Counted from the first letter of the stretch, positions 9,724 through 20,924 are shown. The stretch: 64,000 nucleotides of DNA from Gammaproteobacteria bacterium (GCA_018826895.1 JAHJYA010000082.1:1-64000), one strand, 5' to 3'. Numbers and translations: made by a program. The notes: generated by a model from the sequence alone, not told the origin.

Positions 9724-10263
9724 TCACCACATCAGGTCATCCGGGATCTGGTAAGCCGCGTACGGATCATCGGCATCCGGCGCTTCAGTTGGCGTATTGA
9801 GCAGGACCACCCGCTGCGGATCGCGCTCCTGAATCTTCAACGCTGCCTCCCGCGGAATCACCTCGTAACCGCCGCCATGGCGAACGATGGCGAGCGAGCC
9901 GCGGCTGAGCTTGTCACGTAACATGGCGTTGACCGGCAGGCGCTTGACCTTCTTGTCGTCGACGAAGTTGTAGTAGTCATCGCTGGTCAGCTTGGGCAGA
10001 CGCGAGGCTTCGATCAGCTGTCGCACTTGAGCGGCACGCGCCTTCTGCTCGGCCTTTTCCTGCTGCTGCCGGTTCAGTTCCTGATCCCGTGCAGCCTTCT
10101 CAGCCTGGGCCTGCGCGGCAGCCTGACGCGCACTGTCATCGATTTCAGCCTGGCCTTTCTTGACCAAACGCTGCTGCTTCTGCTGCTGCTTGCCGACCTG
10201 CTTGGCCTGCTTTTCGTTGACCAGCCCGGCTTTGAGCAACTGGTCGCGTAGTGAGAGCGCCAT
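9724..10263 (-). CDS. yaiL: DUF2058 domain-containing protein (YaiL family)
   Basis: 179 aa. Starts MALSLRDQLLKAGLVNEKQAK, followed by a charged, Lys/Gln/Ala-rich predicted coiled coil to about residue 75 and a compact C-terminal part ending YQIPDDLMW. This is the DUF2058/YaiL layout; family members are described as nucleic-acid-associated but the function is not settled. It lies 66 bp after mazG on the same strand, possibly in the same transcript. Confidence 0.85.
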   Translation of the reverse strand: MALSLRDQLLKAGLVNEKQAKQVGKQQQKQQRLVKKGQAEIDDSARQAAAQAQAEKAARDQELNRQQQEKAEQKARAAQVRQLIEASRLPKLTSDDYYNFVDDKKVKRLPVNAMLRDKLSRGSLAIVRHGGGYEVIPREAALKIQERDPQRVVLLNTPTEAPDADDPYAAYQIPDDLMW

Positions 10264-10329
10264 AACCTTCCTAATCCAAACCTATATGTGACGGCAGTGT
10301 CTGCGTACCTGCCGCTGACCTCATGTCGC

Positions 10330-11166
10330 TCAGCCGCAGCTCAGCGCACCCTGCTTTTCCAACTGTTTCGCTTCACTCCAGAGCGCTTCTAGCTGCTCCA
10401 GGCTGCAGCCCTCGATACGCAACCCGGAGGCGGCCAGCGCACGCTCGATATAGCGAAAACGCTGCTCGAACTTGCGATTACCGGCACGTAGAGCAGCTTC
10501 CGGATCGACCTTGAGGTGACGCGCCAAATTGGTCACCACGAACAGCAGGTCACCCACCTCTTCGGCAATTGCCGCTGGGTCATTCTCGCTCATTGCCTCG
10601 AGTACTTCATCCAGCTCTTCACGCACCTTGTCGACCACCGGCAACGCTGCCGGCCAGTCGAAGCCAACCTGGGCGGCACGCTTCTGCAGCTTGACCGCAC
10701 GGCTCAGCGCCGGCAGCCCCAGCGGCACGTCGTCAAGCAGCGACAACTGTTCAGGCACCGCGGCGGCCTCGGCGCGCTCTTCGGTCTTGATCGCCTCCCA
10801 ACGCTGCTTCACCGCCGCCTCGTCGAGGCGTGGCAAATCGACGGCGCCGTACAGGTCACCATCGGGAAACACGTGGGGATGACGCCTGACCAGCTTGCGG
10901 GTAATCGAGTCGACCACTGTGGCGAAGGTAAATCGCTCTTCCTCGCGCGCCAGTTGGCTGTAATACACCACCTGAAACAGCAGGTCACCCAGCTCACCGG
11001 GCAAGTGCGCAAAGTCGCCGCGCTCGATGGCGTCGGCCACCTCGTAGGCTTCCTCAATGGTGTGCGGCACGATGCTCGCGTAATCCTGCTGCAGGTCCCA
11101 GGGGCAGCCATGCTGCGGGTCACGCAAACGGGCCATCAGGTGCAGCAGGTCATCGAGTTGATACAT
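10330..11166 (-). CDS. mazG: Nucleoside triphosphate pyrophosphohydrolase MazG
   Basis: 278 aa with two tandem MazG-type all-alpha NTP-PPase domains. The first holds GCPWDLQQDYASIVPHTIEEAYEV with the EExxE and ExxD-type metal ligands; the second begins near KVREELDEVLEAM with EEVGDLLFVV. It hydrolyses NTPs and dNTPs to NMPs and, in E. coli, is linked to lowering ppGpp through nutrient stress. The ATG at 11166 gives MYQLDDLLHLMARL and has GGA nine bases upstream; two earlier in-frame ATGs lack this. It follows relA by 51 bp on the same strand, the classical relA-mazG pairing. Confidence 0.95.
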   Translation of the reverse strand: MYQLDDLLHLMARLRDPQHGCPWDLQQDYASIVPHTIEEAYEVADAIERGDFAHLPGELGDLLFQVVYYSQLAREEERFTFATVVDSITRKLVRRHPHVFPDGDLYGAVDLPRLDEAAVKQRWEAIKTEERAEAAAVPEQLSLLDDVPLGLPALSRAVKLQKRAAQVGFDWPAALPVVDKVREELDEVLEAMSENDPAAIAEEVGDLLFVVTNLARHLKVDPEAALRAGNRKFEQRFRYIERALAASGLRIEGCSLEQLEALWSEAKQLEKQGALSCG

Positions 11167-11217
11167 AACAACGTCCATCTGATCGAGAGGGTTGGCCAAA
11201 CGCACGCAGCCTGAGCA

Positions 11218-13461
11218 TCAAGACGCGCGGTGGCGGCGCGCCTCGATGATATTCGGCAGCTGGCTGATCCGCCCCAGCAAACGACCCAGGGCATCGAGCC
11301 CAGGGATCTCCACGGTCAACGACATAGAGGCGGTGTTGTCCTCCTTGTTCGAGCGGGTATTGACCGCCAGCACGTTGAGCCTCTCGTTGAGCAGCATCTG
11401 GGTCACGTCACGCAGCAGACCGGAGCGGTCGTAGGCGCGAATGATTATATCCACCGGGTAGGTCTGCACTGGTACCGGTCCCCAACTGACCTGGATGATC
11501 CGCTCCGGCTCACGGCCGCTCAGTTGCAGCACGGCGGCGCAATCCTGGCGGTGGATGCTGACGCCGCGGCCCAGGGTGATGTAGCCGACGATCGGATCGC
11601 CCGGCAACGGCTGGCAGCAGCCTGCCATCTGCGTTAGCAGGTTGCCGACCCCCTGAATCTGGATATCACCACGCTTGCCCGGCTTGAAGCCCTGGGCCTT
11701 GCGCGGGATGAGCTCGAGCTGTTCGTTGGCGCGGTCCGGCTCGACCAGTTGCTGGGCCAGGTTGACCAGATGCGCCAAGCGCAGATCGCCGGCGCCGAGA
11801 GAGGCGAACAGGTCTTCGCTGGTCTTGAGATTGGCTTTTTCCGCCAGCTTCTCGAAGTCCACCGGTGGCAGCGCCAGGCGTGACAGTTCACGCTCAAGCT
11901 GGGTCTTGCCGGCGGCGACGTTTTGATCGCGGTCCTGCAGCTTGAACCAATGGACGATCTTCGCCCGCGCCCGCGAGGTGGTGACATAACCCAGGTTGGA
12001 GTTCAGCCAATCACGGCTAGGCGTGCCGTGCTTGCTGGTGATGATCTCAACCTGCTCGCCGGTCTGCAGGCTGTAGTTGAGCGGCACAATGCGCCCGTTG
12101 ATCTTCGCGCCCCGGCAGTTGTGGCCGATTTCGGTGTGCACGCGGTAGGCGAAGTCCAGCGGCGTGGCGCCTTTGGGCAGGTCGATGGCGTGGCCGTCAG
12201 GGGTGAACACATAGACCCGGTCCGGCTCGATATCGACGCGCAGCTGTTCGGCCAGGCCGCCGATATCACCCAGTTCCTCGTGCCACTCGAGGACCTGACG
12301 CAGCCAGGAAATCTTCTCTTCGTAGTGATTGGAACCGGCCTTGACGTCGGTGCCCTTGTAGCGCCAGTGCGCACACACGCCCAGCTCGGCTTCCTCGTGC
12401 ATGGCCTGGGTGCGAATCTGCACCTCCAGCACCTTGCCTTCCGGGCCCAGCACGGCGGTGTGCAGCGAGCGGTAACCGTTCTCCTTGGGGTTGGCGATGT
12501 AATCGTCGAACTCCTTGGGGATATGCCGCCACAGGGTGTGCACGATGCCCAGCGCGGTGTAGCAGTCGCGTACTTCCGGCACCAGCACGCGCACCGCGCG
12601 CACGTCGTAGATCTGGCTGAACTGCAGGCCCTTGCGCTGCATCTTGCGCCAGATCGAGTAGATATGTTTTGCCCGACCGCTGAGGTCCGGCTTGATGCCC
12701 GTCGCCTCAAGTTCGGCGCGCAGTTGGCCCATCACCTCATTGATGTAGTGCTCGCGATCCAGACGCCGCTCATGCAGCAACTTGGCGATCTGCTTGTACT
12801 GCTCGGGTTCCAGGTAACGGAAGGACAGATCTTCCAGTTCCCACTTGATATGGCCGATGCCCAAGCGGTGAGCCAGGGGGGCATAGATGTCGAAGACTTC
12901 GCGGGCTACGCGCTGGCGCTTTTCCTCGTCGGCTTCCTTGACCGCGCGGATGGCGCAGGTGCGTTCGGCCAGTTTGATCAGCGCTACGCGCACGTCATCG
13001 ACCATGGCCACGAGCATTTTGCGCAGGTTGTCGACCTGGGCCTGGGAGCCAAGCACCAGGGAATCGCGCGGGTTCAGGCTGGCGCTGATCGCCGCCATGC
13101 GCAGCACACCCTCGATCAGCTTGGCGACCACCGGACCGAAACGCTGGTGCACCGCTGCCAGGGTAATCTTGCCCTCGCGCACACCGCGGTAGATCACCGC
13201 CGCAACCAGCGAGTCCTGATCCAGACGCAGATCAGCAAGAATCTCGGCGATCTCCAGGCCGGCGGTAAAGCTCGAAGCCCCTTCGGTCCACAGATTCTGC
13301 GCCGCATTGGCTTGCTGCTCGGCGGCCCGAGCGAACTCGCAGGCATCGCGCAAGGCGTCTCGATCCAGCGCCGGGTCGACACTCAGCACGTGTTCGAGCC
13401 AGGCTTCAAGGTTGATGCTGCCGTCATCGTTGATCGGCTGATGCGCTCTGACCTGAACCAT
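11218..13461 (-). CDS. relA: GTP pyrophosphokinase RelA
   Basis: 747 aa, full RelA length. It makes (p)ppGpp from ATP and GTP or GDP on stalled ribosomes. The N-terminal domain is the inactive hydrolase: where SpoT has its HDxxED signature this protein has YRGVRE, as in other RelA proteins. The synthetase domain (about 235-390) contains GYRSLHTAVLGPEGK and VLEVQIRTQAMHEEAE. A TGS domain (DRVYVFTPDGHAIDLP), a zinc-finger/RIS region (AGCCQPLPGDPIVGY) and a C-terminal ACT domain follow. It is followed by mazG and preceded by rlmD on the minus strand. Confidence 0.97.
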   Translation of the reverse strand: MVQVRAHQPINDDGSINLEAWLEHVLSVDPALDRDALRDACEFARAAEQQANAAQNLWTEGASSFTAGLEIAEILADLRLDQDSLVAAVIYRGVREGKITLAAVHQRFGPVVAKLIEGVLRMAAISASLNPRDSLVLGSQAQVDNLRKMLVAMVDDVRVALIKLAERTCAIRAVKEADEEKRQRVAREVFDIYAPLAHRLGIGHIKWELEDLSFRYLEPEQYKQIAKLLHERRLDREHYINEVMGQLRAELEATGIKPDLSGRAKHIYSIWRKMQRKGLQFSQIYDVRAVRVLVPEVRDCYTALGIVHTLWRHIPKEFDDYIANPKENGYRSLHTAVLGPEGKVLEVQIRTQAMHEEAELGVCAHWRYKGTDVKAGSNHYEEKISWLRQVLEWHEELGDIGGLAEQLRVDIEPDRVYVFTPDGHAIDLPKGATPLDFAYRVHTEIGHNCRGAKINGRIVPLNYSLQTGEQVEIITSKHGTPSRDWLNSNLGYVTTSRARAKIVHWFKLQDRDQNVAAGKTQLERELSRLALPPVDFEKLAEKANLKTSEDLFASLGAGDLRLAHLVNLAQQLVEPDRANEQLELIPRKAQGFKPGKRGDIQIQGVGNLLTQMAGCCQPLPGDPIVGYITLGRGVSIHRQDCAAVLQLSGREPERIIQVSWGPVPVQTYPVDIIIRAYDRSGLLRDVTQMLLNERLNVLAVNTRSNKEDNTASMSLTVEIPGLDALGRLLGRISQLPNIIEARRHRAS

Positions 13462-13600
13462 CTTGCTTACCCTTCCCTACGGCGAGCGGCATGCCCACCG
13501 AACTGTCGCCAGCCTTCTGCGAGGTGGTCGGTTAAACCCAAGCGGACGCACTCCATGTGCGCCTCTGTCGACCCGTCAGGCGGGCCTTGATCACGCCTAC

Positions 13601-14953
13601 TCAGGCCTTGACGAACAACGCCATGGCCTCGACGTGAGCGGTTTGCGGAAACATATCGAGCATACCGGCTCGCTCAAGCCGGTAACCTTGCGCCAGCAAT
13701 TCGGCGCTGTCACGCGCCAATGTCGCCGGGTTGCAGGAAACGTACAACAACCGCTCGGCACCGAGCCCTGCCAGGTGGCGAACCACCTCGAAGGCGCCGT
13801 CACGCGGCGGATCGAGCAGCACCGCGGCGAAACCGCCCTGCGCCCAGGGTGCATCGAGCAGCGGGTTCGACAGGTCGGCCTGGAAAAAGTGCAGGTTAGC
13901 CAGGCCATTGTCCTGGGCGTTTTGCGCACCGCGCTCGACCATCGCCTGTACCCCTTCGACCGCCACCACTTCACGGGCCAGGCCCGCCAGCGGCAGGGCG
14001 AAATTGCCCAGCCCACAAAACAGGTCCAGCACCCGCTCATGGGCCTGCGGTGCCAGCCATTCCAGCGCCTGATCGACCATGGCCTGGTTAACCGCGGCGT
14101 TCACCTGAACAAAATCGCCGGGGCGGTAAGCCAACTCCAGATCACCCGGCTGTAACCGATAGCCTAGCCGCTCACCCGTGACATAAGGCTGCGGCGCATC
14201 AGCGCCCTGCAGCCAGAGTTGCGCGGCGTGCTGCTGACAGAACGCCTGCAGCGCCGCCAGGTCGGCCTCGCCAAGCACCGCCGTATGGCGTACCAGCACA
14301 GCGCTGGCGCTGCCATGGAAAAGTTCGACATGACCAATAGCCTGGGGTTTTTCCAGCCCACGCAACACAGCAGGCAACGCGGCCAGCAGCGGCTGCAAGG
14401 GCTGTACCAGTACCACGCAGCTGTCGATCGCGACTATCGCCTGGCTGGCTGCTGCGCGAAAACCCACTTCCAGCTGCCGCGTCTTGGCATCCCAGCGCAC
14501 GGCGATACGCGCACGCCGCCGATAGCCCAGCTCCGGCCCGCTCAGCGCATCGGCCCAGACGCGTGGCTCGAGCCCGGTCTGACGCCCGAGCTGCTCACGC
14601 AGTTGGCGCTGCTTGAGTTGCTGCTGATCGGCAGGCTGCATGTGCTGCAACGAACAACCACCGCACACGCGGGCATAGGCGCACGGCTCAGGGCGGCGCT
14701 CGGCACTGGCTTCAAGCACCTGTTCGGTGCGCGCTTCGACCACCTGACTACGCGCGGCCAGCACGCGGGCCTGGATGCGTTCGCCCGGTAGCGCGCCGCT
14801 GACGAACCAGGTGCGCCCCTCGACAAAGGCAATGCCGCGACCGTCACCGGCCAGGCGCTCGATACTTAGCGTCTGCTTCTTGCCGACGGGCACCTGCACG
14901 GCGCGTGTACCGCCCGCCGGCTGGAAGCGCAAACCACCTGTTTTCTTGGCCAT
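13601..14953 (-). CDS. rlmD: 23S rRNA (uracil-1939-C5)-methyltransferase
   Basis: 450 aa. RlmD methylates U1939 of 23S rRNA with SAM. An N-terminal TRAM domain (about residues 15-75) is followed by the [15 protein letters not shown] cysteine cluster that binds a [4Fe-4S] centre, and a C-terminal Rossmann methyltransferase domain with [15 protein letters not shown] and the catalytic-cysteine motif [12 protein letters not shown]. Its ATG overlaps the cysM stop by one base (TGATG), and it is 139 bp upstream of relA. Confidence 0.95.
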   Translation of the reverse strand: MAKKTGGLRFQPAGGTRAVQVPVGKKQTLSIERLAGDGRGIAFVEGRTWFVSGALPGERIQARVLAARSQVVEARTEQVLEASAERRPEPCAYARVCGGCSLQHMQPADQQQLKQRQLREQLGRQTGLEPRVWADALSGPELGYRRRARIAVRWDAKTRQLEVGFRAAASQAIVAIDSCVVLVQPLQPLLAALPAVLRGLEKPQAIGHVELFHGSASAVLVRHTAVLGEADLAALQAFCQQHAAQLWLQGADAPQPYVTGERLGYRLQPGDLELAYRPGDFVQVNAAVNQAMVDQALEWLAPQAHERVLDLFCGLGNFALPLAGLAREVVAVEGVQAMVERGAQNAQDNGLANLHFFQADLSNPLLDAPWAQGGFAAVLLDPPRDGAFEVVRHLAGLGAERLLYVSCNPATLARDSAELLAQGYRLERAGMLDMFPQTAHVEAMALFVKA

Positions 14954-15858
14954 CAGGCGGCCGGGACGTCGTAAACGCCAGTCGACAGATAACGGTCGCC
15001 ACGGTCGCAGATAATTGCCACCAGCACCGCGTTCTCCAGCTCAGCCGATAGGCGCAGCATGGCCGCCACCGAGCCACCGGAAGACACGCCGCAGAAGATG
15101 CCTTCTTCGCGGGCCAGACGGCGCATGACCGTTTCGGCTTCCAGTTGTGACATGTCGATGATCTGGTCGACCCGCTCATTCTGGTAGATCTTCGGCAGGT
15201 ATTCCTGCGGCCAGCGGCGGATGCCAGGAATGGCGGCGCCCTCCATCGGCTGCAGGCCGATGATCTGCACGGCCGGGTTTTGCTCCTTGAGGTAGCGCGA
15301 CACGCCCATGATGGTGCCGGTCGTGCCCATGGAACTGATGAAATGGGTGATCTGGCCCTGGGTCTGGCGCCATATTTCCGGGCCGGTGCCGGTGTAGTGG
15401 GCCTCTGGGTTGTCACCATTGGCGAACTGGTCGAGCACTTTGCCGCGCCCTTCGCGCTGTAGACGGTCGGCCAGGTCGCGGGCGCCTTCCATGCCCTCCT
15501 CCTGAGTCACCAGGATCAACTCGGCGCCATAGGCGGTCATCGCCGCCTTGCGCTCGGCCGTGGAGTTGTCGGGCATGATCAGCAGCATCCGGTAGCCCTT
15601 GATCGCCGCCGCCATGGCCAGGGCGATGCCGGTGTTGCCGGAGGTGGCCTCGATCAGGGTATCGCCAGGCTTGATATCGCCGCGCAGCTCGGCGCGGGTG
15701 ATCATCGACAGAGCCGGACGATCCTTTACCGAGCCCGCCGGGTTATTGCCTTCGAGCTTGAGCAGCAGGGTATTGGAGGTGTTGCCCGGCAGGCGCTGCA
15801 GACGCACCAGCGGGGTGTTGCCGACGCAATCGGCAATGGTGGGGTATTGCAGGGTCAT
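14953..15858 (-). CDS. cysM: Cysteine synthase B
   Basis: 301 aa, PLP-dependent O-acetylserine sulfhydrylase B; the family also accepts thiosulfate, giving S-sulfocysteine. The PLP lysine is in [11 protein letters not shown] near residue 44, and the phosphate loop is [16 protein letters not shown] and GIRRW segments are typical of CysM rather than CysK. It is coupled to rlmD downstream and lies 35 bp after the sensor kinase gene on the same strand. Confidence 0.95.
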   Translation of the reverse strand: MTLQYPTIADCVGNTPLVRLQRLPGNTSNTLLLKLEGNNPAGSVKDRPALSMITRAELRGDIKPGDTLIEATSGNTGIALAMAAAIKGYRMLLIMPDNSTAERKAAMTAYGAELILVTQEEGMEGARDLADRLQREGRGKVLDQFANGDNPEAHYTGTGPEIWRQTQGQITHFISSMGTTGTIMGVSRYLKEQNPAVQIIGLQPMEGAAIPGIRRWPQEYLPKIYQNERVDQIIDMSQLEAETVMRRLAREEGIFCGVSSGGSVAAMLRLSAELENAVLVAIICDRGDRYLSTGVYDVPAA

Positions 15859-15893
15859 GGCGTCGTTCGAGTCCGGACGGCAGGAAAGGTCGC

Positions 15894-17285
15894 CTATGAT
15901 AACGGCAAACGCGCAGGCTCCATAAGCGCCATAGGTTTCAGACTGTCACGCGGGCGAGGCGCCGCCGGCAGATAGAAATGCACGGCAAGCCCCTCACGGC
16001 CTGCGCGGGCCTCGATGCGCCCGCCCTGGCCGATGATGGCACTGCGCGCAATGCTCAGGCCAAGCCCGAAGCCTTCTTCCCCTGGGCCACCGGCGAGCCG
16101 TGTGAACGGCTGGAAGATAGCCTCCAGCTCATGCGAAGCCACGCCTGGGCCTTGATCCTCCAGGCACAGGTGCCAGGTATCGCCTTCACGAACACCACTG
16201 AGCCACACCTGGCCATCTGGCGGCGAGTGGCGAATGGCATTGCGCAGGACATTTTCCAGGGCCTGGGCCAGGGCGTTGAGTTCACAACTGACCCAACACG
16301 CCTCCGGCACCTGGTAGTGCAAACGCTCGGCCGACCAGCCACTTTCAAAACAGGCGTCCTCGCACAGCACATCCCAGAGCACCGCAAGCTGCAGAGCCTG
16401 GGGCCGCAACTTGGGCCGTTCGGTATCAAGCCAGGCCAGTTGCAGGGTATCGCCGACCAGACGCTGCATGATCTGCACCTCATGCTGCACGCGCTGCGCC
16501 AAGGCCGCGGCGCCCAGCTCACTCTCGCTGGCAATGCCCAAGCGGCTCAACGGCGTACGCAATTCATGGGACAGGTTGCGCAACAACTGGCGTTGCAACG
16601 CCACCGTGCCATGCAGGCGCTCAGCCATGTGATCGAAGGCGCGGGCCAGATCCCCCAACTCATCGCGGCGCAGCGCCAAAGGCCCCGCCCTGGGCGTGAG
16701 ATCGTCGGCACGCAGGGCATTGGCCTGGTCACGCAGGCGCACCAGCGGGGCAATCAACACCCGATACAGGCCGATGCAAAACAGCAGGGCCAGGCACGCT
16801 GGCAGCAACGCGCGAGCGATCAGCAGCAAAGGCTCACGGTAAGCCCAGGGACGAAACCGCTCGGGCAGTTGAATCACCAGATGCCCGGCCTGGCCGGGAA
16901 AGGGAATGTCGATGTAGGGCAATTTACTGGCGCGGCGGCTCATGGGCCAATCCAGCTGGCGCATAAAGGTCACTCGCTGGCGCTGAATATCGGTCAAAGG
17001 CACACCGCTCAGCGACTGCAAGTCGCGATCGAGCAGCATCGCGTCGCGCCCCTCGACGTGAGCCAGCTGACGCAGGTAACGCTGTGCGCCGGCCGCCCCA
17101 TCCTCACGCCATGCCTGCTCTGCCTCAGCGGCGTAAGCCTGCAACTGCGTACGCGCCTCTGGGGACAGCCGCGCCGTGTGCAACTCGATGCGCTGACTGA
17201 AAAACCAGCTCAGCGAGATGAGCAACAGCACAAAGGTCACCAACAGCGCCGCGAGCTTCCAGAATAGTGAATGACGTCCCGGCAC
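15894..17285 (-). CDS. Two-component sensor histidine kinase
   Basis: 463-aa membrane kinase. A first transmembrane helix (about 8-29), a periplasmic domain, a second helix (about 155-178), HAMP, then HisKA with the phospho-acceptor in LSHELRTPLSRLG and an HATPase domain with NVLRNAIRHSP and GFGLGLSIARS. It starts at GTG two bases after the response-regulator stop, with AGGAG eight bases upstream, so the pair is coupled. In P. aeruginosa, as remembered, this slot between gacS and cysM holds pirR-pirS-pirA; here no TonB receptor gene is present. The signal is unknown, and PirS identity is only suggested by position. Confidence 0.9.
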   Translation of the reverse strand: MPGRHSLFWKLAALLVTFVLLLISLSWFFSQRIELHTARLSPEARTQLQAYAAEAEQAWREDGAAGAQRYLRQLAHVEGRDAMLLDRDLQSLSGVPLTDIQRQRVTFMRQLDWPMSRRASKLPYIDIPFPGQAGHLVIQLPERFRPWAYREPLLLIARALLPACLALLFCIGLYRVLIAPLVRLRDQANALRADDLTPRAGPLALRRDELGDLARAFDHMAERLHGTVALQRQLLRNLSHELRTPLSRLGIASESELGAAALAQRVQHEVQIMQRLVGDTLQLAWLDTERPKLRPQALQLAVLWDVLCEDACFESGWSAERLHYQVPEACWVSCELNALAQALENVLRNAIRHSPPDGQVWLSGVREGDTWHLCLEDQGPGVASHELEAIFQPFTRLAGGPGEEGFGLGLSIARSAIIGQGGRIEARAGREGLAVHFYLPAAPRPRDSLKPMALMEPARLPLS

Positions 17286-17287
17286 TC

Positions 17288-17992
17288 TCAGTGCTCCTGC
17301 GCGGCCAGCAGATATCCTTTACCCCATACGGTTTCCAGGCGCAGGCCGGTATCGCCCAGGGCCTGCAGCTTGCGCCTCAGGTGGCTGACATGCATGTCCA
17401 GCGCGCGGTCATGGGCCGAGTAGGCGCGATGCAGCGCCTGCTGATAGAGGAAGGCTTTACTCAACGCCTCGTCCGGGCTGCCGGCGAGTAACTCGAGCAC
17501 GCGGTACTCGCTCGGGGTAAGGCCCGCCCAGCGACCGTTAAAGCAGACATCGGCGCGTCCGTCATCGAAACTCAGCCCCCCAACCGGCGGATTCGGTGCC
17601 TGACGCTCATAGGCCACACGGCGCAAGATCGCCTCGATACGCACACTCAGCTCACCGAGGCTGAACGGCTTGGGCAAATAGTCGTCAGCGCCCTGGCTAA
17701 AACCGGCGATCCGATCCTGCTCAGCGCCCAGGGCCGACATCAGGATCACCGGCACGCGCTTGCGCTGGCGTAACTGCTGCAAGGCACTGAGTCCATCAAG
17801 GCCGGGCAGCATGATGTCCATCAGCACCAGATCGAAGGGATCCTGCTGAGCCAGGCGCAGCCCCGCCTCGCCATCATGGCTGAGGGTTACGGCAAAGCCG
17901 CTGCGCTGCAGGTGGCTGCACAGATGGCTGGCAAGAAGCGGATCATCTTCGACGGCGAGGATGCGCCGCTGGGGCGGACAGTGCGCGAGCAT
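17288..17992 (-). CDS. OmpR-family response regulator
   Basis: 234 aa. Receiver domain with the acidic pair near residues 15-17, phospho-acceptor Asp59 in LVLMDIMLPG and the KPF lysine; the C-terminal winged helix includes LTPSEYRVLELLAG and ends in WGKGYLL. It precedes and is coupled to the sensor kinase gene. It is divergent from gacS across 121 bp. Position suggests a PirR-like regulator, but the cognate siderophore receptor gene is missing next to it. Confidence 0.92.
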   Translation of the reverse strand: MLAHCPPQRRILAVEDDPLLASHLCSHLQRSGFAVTLSHDGEAGLRLAQQDPFDLVLMDIMLPGLDGLSALQQLRQRKRVPVILMSALGAEQDRIAGFSQGADDYLPKPFSLGELSVRIEAILRRVAYERQAPNPPVGGLSFDDGRADVCFNGRWAGLTPSEYRVLELLAGSPDEALSKAFLYQQALHRAYSAHDRALDMHVSHLRRKLQALGDTGLRLETVWGKGYLLAAQEH

Positions 17993-18113
17993 GAAGCAGT
18001 CACCAGAGCTTGAATGAGAACAATTCTACCTCTTAATCAATCACCACTCACTCAGAAGATTCTGTGTCGCCGAATCGCTACACTGGCGGCCTACTACTGC
18101 AGGAGCCACACGC

Positions 18114-20867
18114 GTGATCAAGGACATCAGCATCAAAAGCCGGGTGCTTATGCTCACCCTGCTGCCAACCAGCCTGCTGGCGCTGGTTCTGGGTGGCTAC
18201 TTCACCTGGGCGCAGCTGTCTGACCTCAATGCCCAACTGCTGCAGCGCGGGCAGATGATCACCGAACAACTCGCGCCGCTGGCTGCACCGGCGCTGCGCG
18301 ACAGCGACGCCCTGCTGCTGCAGCGCATCGCCACCGAAGCCCTGGAGCAACCGGATGTGCGCGCCGTGAGCTTCCTGGCTGGCGAACGCACACGCCTGGC
18401 CCATGCCGGGCCGAGCATGCTCAACCCAGTGCCGACAGGCAACCTGCAGGTACTGAGCTGGAACAGCAGCCAGGACGCCACACGCTTTCTGCTACCGGTG
18501 ATCGAACAGCACCTGAGCCTAACCGGCCAGCCCGTCGGCGAAGCAACCGAACGCCTGCTCGGCTGGGTCGAACTGGAGCTGTCGCACCACAGCACCCTGC
18601 TCGTCGGCTATCGCAGCCTGCTCACCAGCCTGCTGCTGATCGCCACTGGCCTGGTGGTGACCGGGTTGCTGGCCATGCGCATGAGCCGCAGCATCAACAG
18701 CCCGCTGCTACAGATCAAGCATGGCGTGGCGCAACTCAAGGATGGGCACCTGGAAACCCGCCTGCCGCCACTGGGCAGCCAGGAGATGGATGAGCTGGCA
18801 GCCGGCATCAACCGCATGGCCGAGTCCCTGCAGAATGCTCAGGAAGAACTGCAGCACAGCGTCGACCAGGCCACCGAAGATGTACGCCAGAACCTGGAAA
18901 CCATCGAGATCCAGAACATCGAGCTGGACTTCGCGCGCAAGGAGGCCCTGGAGGCCAGCCGCATCAAGTCCGAGTTCCTCGCCAACATGAGCCACGAAAT
19001 CCGCACCCCGCTCAACGGCATTCTCGGCTTCACCAATCTGCTGCAGAAGAGCGAGCTGACCCCGCGCCAGCAGGACTACCTGAGCACCATCGAGAAATCC
19101 GCCGACAGTCTGCTGGGAATCATCAACGAGGTGCTCGACTTCTCCAAAATCGAGGCCGGCAAGCTGGTCCTGGAAAGCATTCCGTTCAACCTGCGCGACC
19201 TGCTCCAGGACACCCTGACCATTCTTGCCCCGGCCGCCCACCAGAAGCAGCTCGAACTGCTCTCGCTGGTCTACCGCGACACTCCACGGGCGCTGATCGG
19301 CGACCCCCTGCGACTTCGTCAGGTGCTGACCAACCTGGTGAGCAATGCGATCAAATTCACCCGCGAAGGCAGCATCGTGTTGCGCGCGATGCTCGAGGAC
19401 GAAAGCGCCGACCGCGCGCAACTGCGCATCAGCGTGCAGGACACTGGCATCGGCCTTTCCGAGGATGACCTGCGCGCCCTGTTCCAGGCCTTCAGCCAGG
19501 CGGACAATTCACTGTCGCGCCAGGCCGGCGGCACCGGTTTGGGCCTGGTCATTTCGAAACGTCTGGTCGAGCAGATGGGCGGCGAAATCGGCGTCGACAG
19601 CACGCCCGGTGAAGGCTCGGAATTCTGGATCAGCCTGAGCCTGCCCAAGGCCCGCGATGACGCCGAAGACCTGCCCCGGCCGCCCCTGCTCGGCCGCGCG
19701 GTGGCCATTCTGGAGAGCCACCCACTGGCCAGCCAGGCACTGCAGCATCAGTTGGAAGACTGCGGCCTGCAGGCCACCACCTTCGAGCAGCTCGATACAC
19801 TGATCGAAGCCGTGGCCAAAGCGCGGACCAGCCAGCGACCTTATGACCTCGCCGTGCTCGGCGTAACCCTGGAGCAGTTGCCGCCGGAGCGACTCGGTAA
19901 ACACCTCTGGGCCCTCGATCACCTCGACTGCAAAAGCGTGGTGCTCTGCCCGACCACCGAGCAGGCCCTGTACCACGAAGCCCTGCCGGATGCGCACAGC
20001 CAACTGCAAGCCAAGCCTGCCTGCACGCGCAAGTTGCAGCGCGCATTGGCCGGACTGATCAGCCCGCGCCTGCCCCGCAGCGAGCCCACAAATGCGGCGC
20101 CGAGCCGCTCGCCAGCCATTCTCTGCGTCGACGACAACCCGGCCAACCTGCTGCTTGTGCAGACTCTGCTGGCCGAGATGGGCGCCGTGGTTACAGTCGC
20201 TGACAGCGGCTATACGGCACTGGAGTACGCCCAGCAGCACAGCTTCGACCTGATCTTCATGGACGTGCAGATGCCCGGTATGGATGGTCGACAAACCACC
20301 GAAGCGATTCGCCAGTGGGAAAATGAGCAGGCACGCCCGACGGTGCCCATAGTCGCGCTGACCGCCCACGCCCTGGCCAATGAAAAGCGCGCCCTGCTGC
20401 AGAGCGGCCTGGATGACTACCTGACCAAACCCATCAACGAGCGGCAGTTGGCTCAAGTGGTGCTCAAGTGGACGGGGCTGGCGTTGCGCAAACAGGGGCC
20501 AGAGGCGCAACCACCCGAGCAGCCTGACGCCCCCGCCAGCCGCGTGCTGGATGCCGAAGAAGGCTTGCGTCTGGCAGCCGGCAAGGCCGACCTGGCGAGC
20601 GACATGCTGAATATGCTGATCGCCGGCCTGCCCGCTGACCGCCAGGCCATCCGCCAGGCCCGCGATGCCGGGGAGCGCAACGCGCTGATCGAGCGCGTAC
20701 ATCGGCTGCACGGCGCCACACGTTATTGCGGCGTCCCCCAGCTGCGCGCGGCCTGCCAACGCAGCGAAACCCTGCTCAAGCAGGATGACCCGGCCGCCGA
20801 GCAGGCCCTTGATGAACTGGACAGCGCCATTACGCGCCTGGCAGAAGTGGCTATCAGTAACGACTGA
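18114..20867 (+). CDS. gacS: Hybrid sensor histidine kinase GacS (BarA family)
   Basis: 917-aa tripartite sensor that phosphorylates GacA and so controls Rsm small RNAs, secondary metabolism and lifestyle switching. Order: N-terminal helix ([19 protein letters not shown]), periplasmic sensor, second helix near 170-190, HAMP, HisKA with His294 in [11 protein letters not shown], HATPase ([13 protein letters not shown]), receiver with Asp717 in [11 protein letters not shown], and a C-terminal Hpt domain with His863 in [10 protein letters not shown]. All phosphorelay residues are present. The start is GTG with AGGAG nine bases upstream; length and N-terminus fit pseudomonad GacS. Confidence 0.96.
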   Translation: MIKDISIKSRVLMLTLLPTSLLALVLGGYFTWAQLSDLNAQLLQRGQMITEQLAPLAAPALRDSDALLLQRIATEALEQPDVRAVSFLAGERTRLAHAGPSMLNPVPTGNLQVLSWNSSQDATRFLLPVIEQHLSLTGQPVGEATERLLGWVELELSHHSTLLVGYRSLLTSLLLIATGLVVTGLLAMRMSRSINSPLLQIKHGVAQLKDGHLETRLPPLGSQEMDELAAGINRMAESLQNAQEELQHSVDQATEDVRQNLETIEIQNIELDFARKEALEASRIKSEFLANMSHEIRTPLNGILGFTNLLQKSELTPRQQDYLSTIEKSADSLLGIINEVLDFSKIEAGKLVLESIPFNLRDLLQDTLTILAPAAHQKQLELLSLVYRDTPRALIGDPLRLRQVLTNLVSNAIKFTREGSIVLRAMLEDESADRAQLRISVQDTGIGLSEDDLRALFQAFSQADNSLSRQAGGTGLGLVISKRLVEQMGGEIGVDSTPGEGSEFWISLSLPKARDDAEDLPRPPLLGRAVAILESHPLASQALQHQLEDCGLQATTFEQLDTLIEAVAKARTSQRPYDLAVLGVTLEQLPPERLGKHLWALDHLDCKSVVLCPTTEQALYHEALPDAHSQLQAKPACTRKLQRALAGLISPRLPRSEPTNAAPSRSPAILCVDDNPANLLLVQTLLAEMGAVVTVADSGYTALEYAQQHSFDLIFMDVQMPGMDGRQTTEAIRQWENEQARPTVPIVALTAHALANEKRALLQSGLDDYLTKPINERQLAQVVLKWTGLALRKQGPEAQPPEQPDAPASRVLDAEEGLRLAAGKADLASDMLNMLIAGLPADRQAIRQARDAGERNALIERVHRLHGATRYCGVPQLRAACQRSETLLKQDDPAAEQALDELDSAITRLAEVAISND

Positions 20868-20924
20868 TGGCCACCCAGCGGCCCGCAACGCCCTGCTAGA
20901 ATGGCCGCCTTGCCAGGAGGAACC

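Noticed and set aside
11923..13590. 555-codon plus-strand frame opposite relA
   Set aside because: Antisense to a full-length, well-conserved RelA, with no family pattern.
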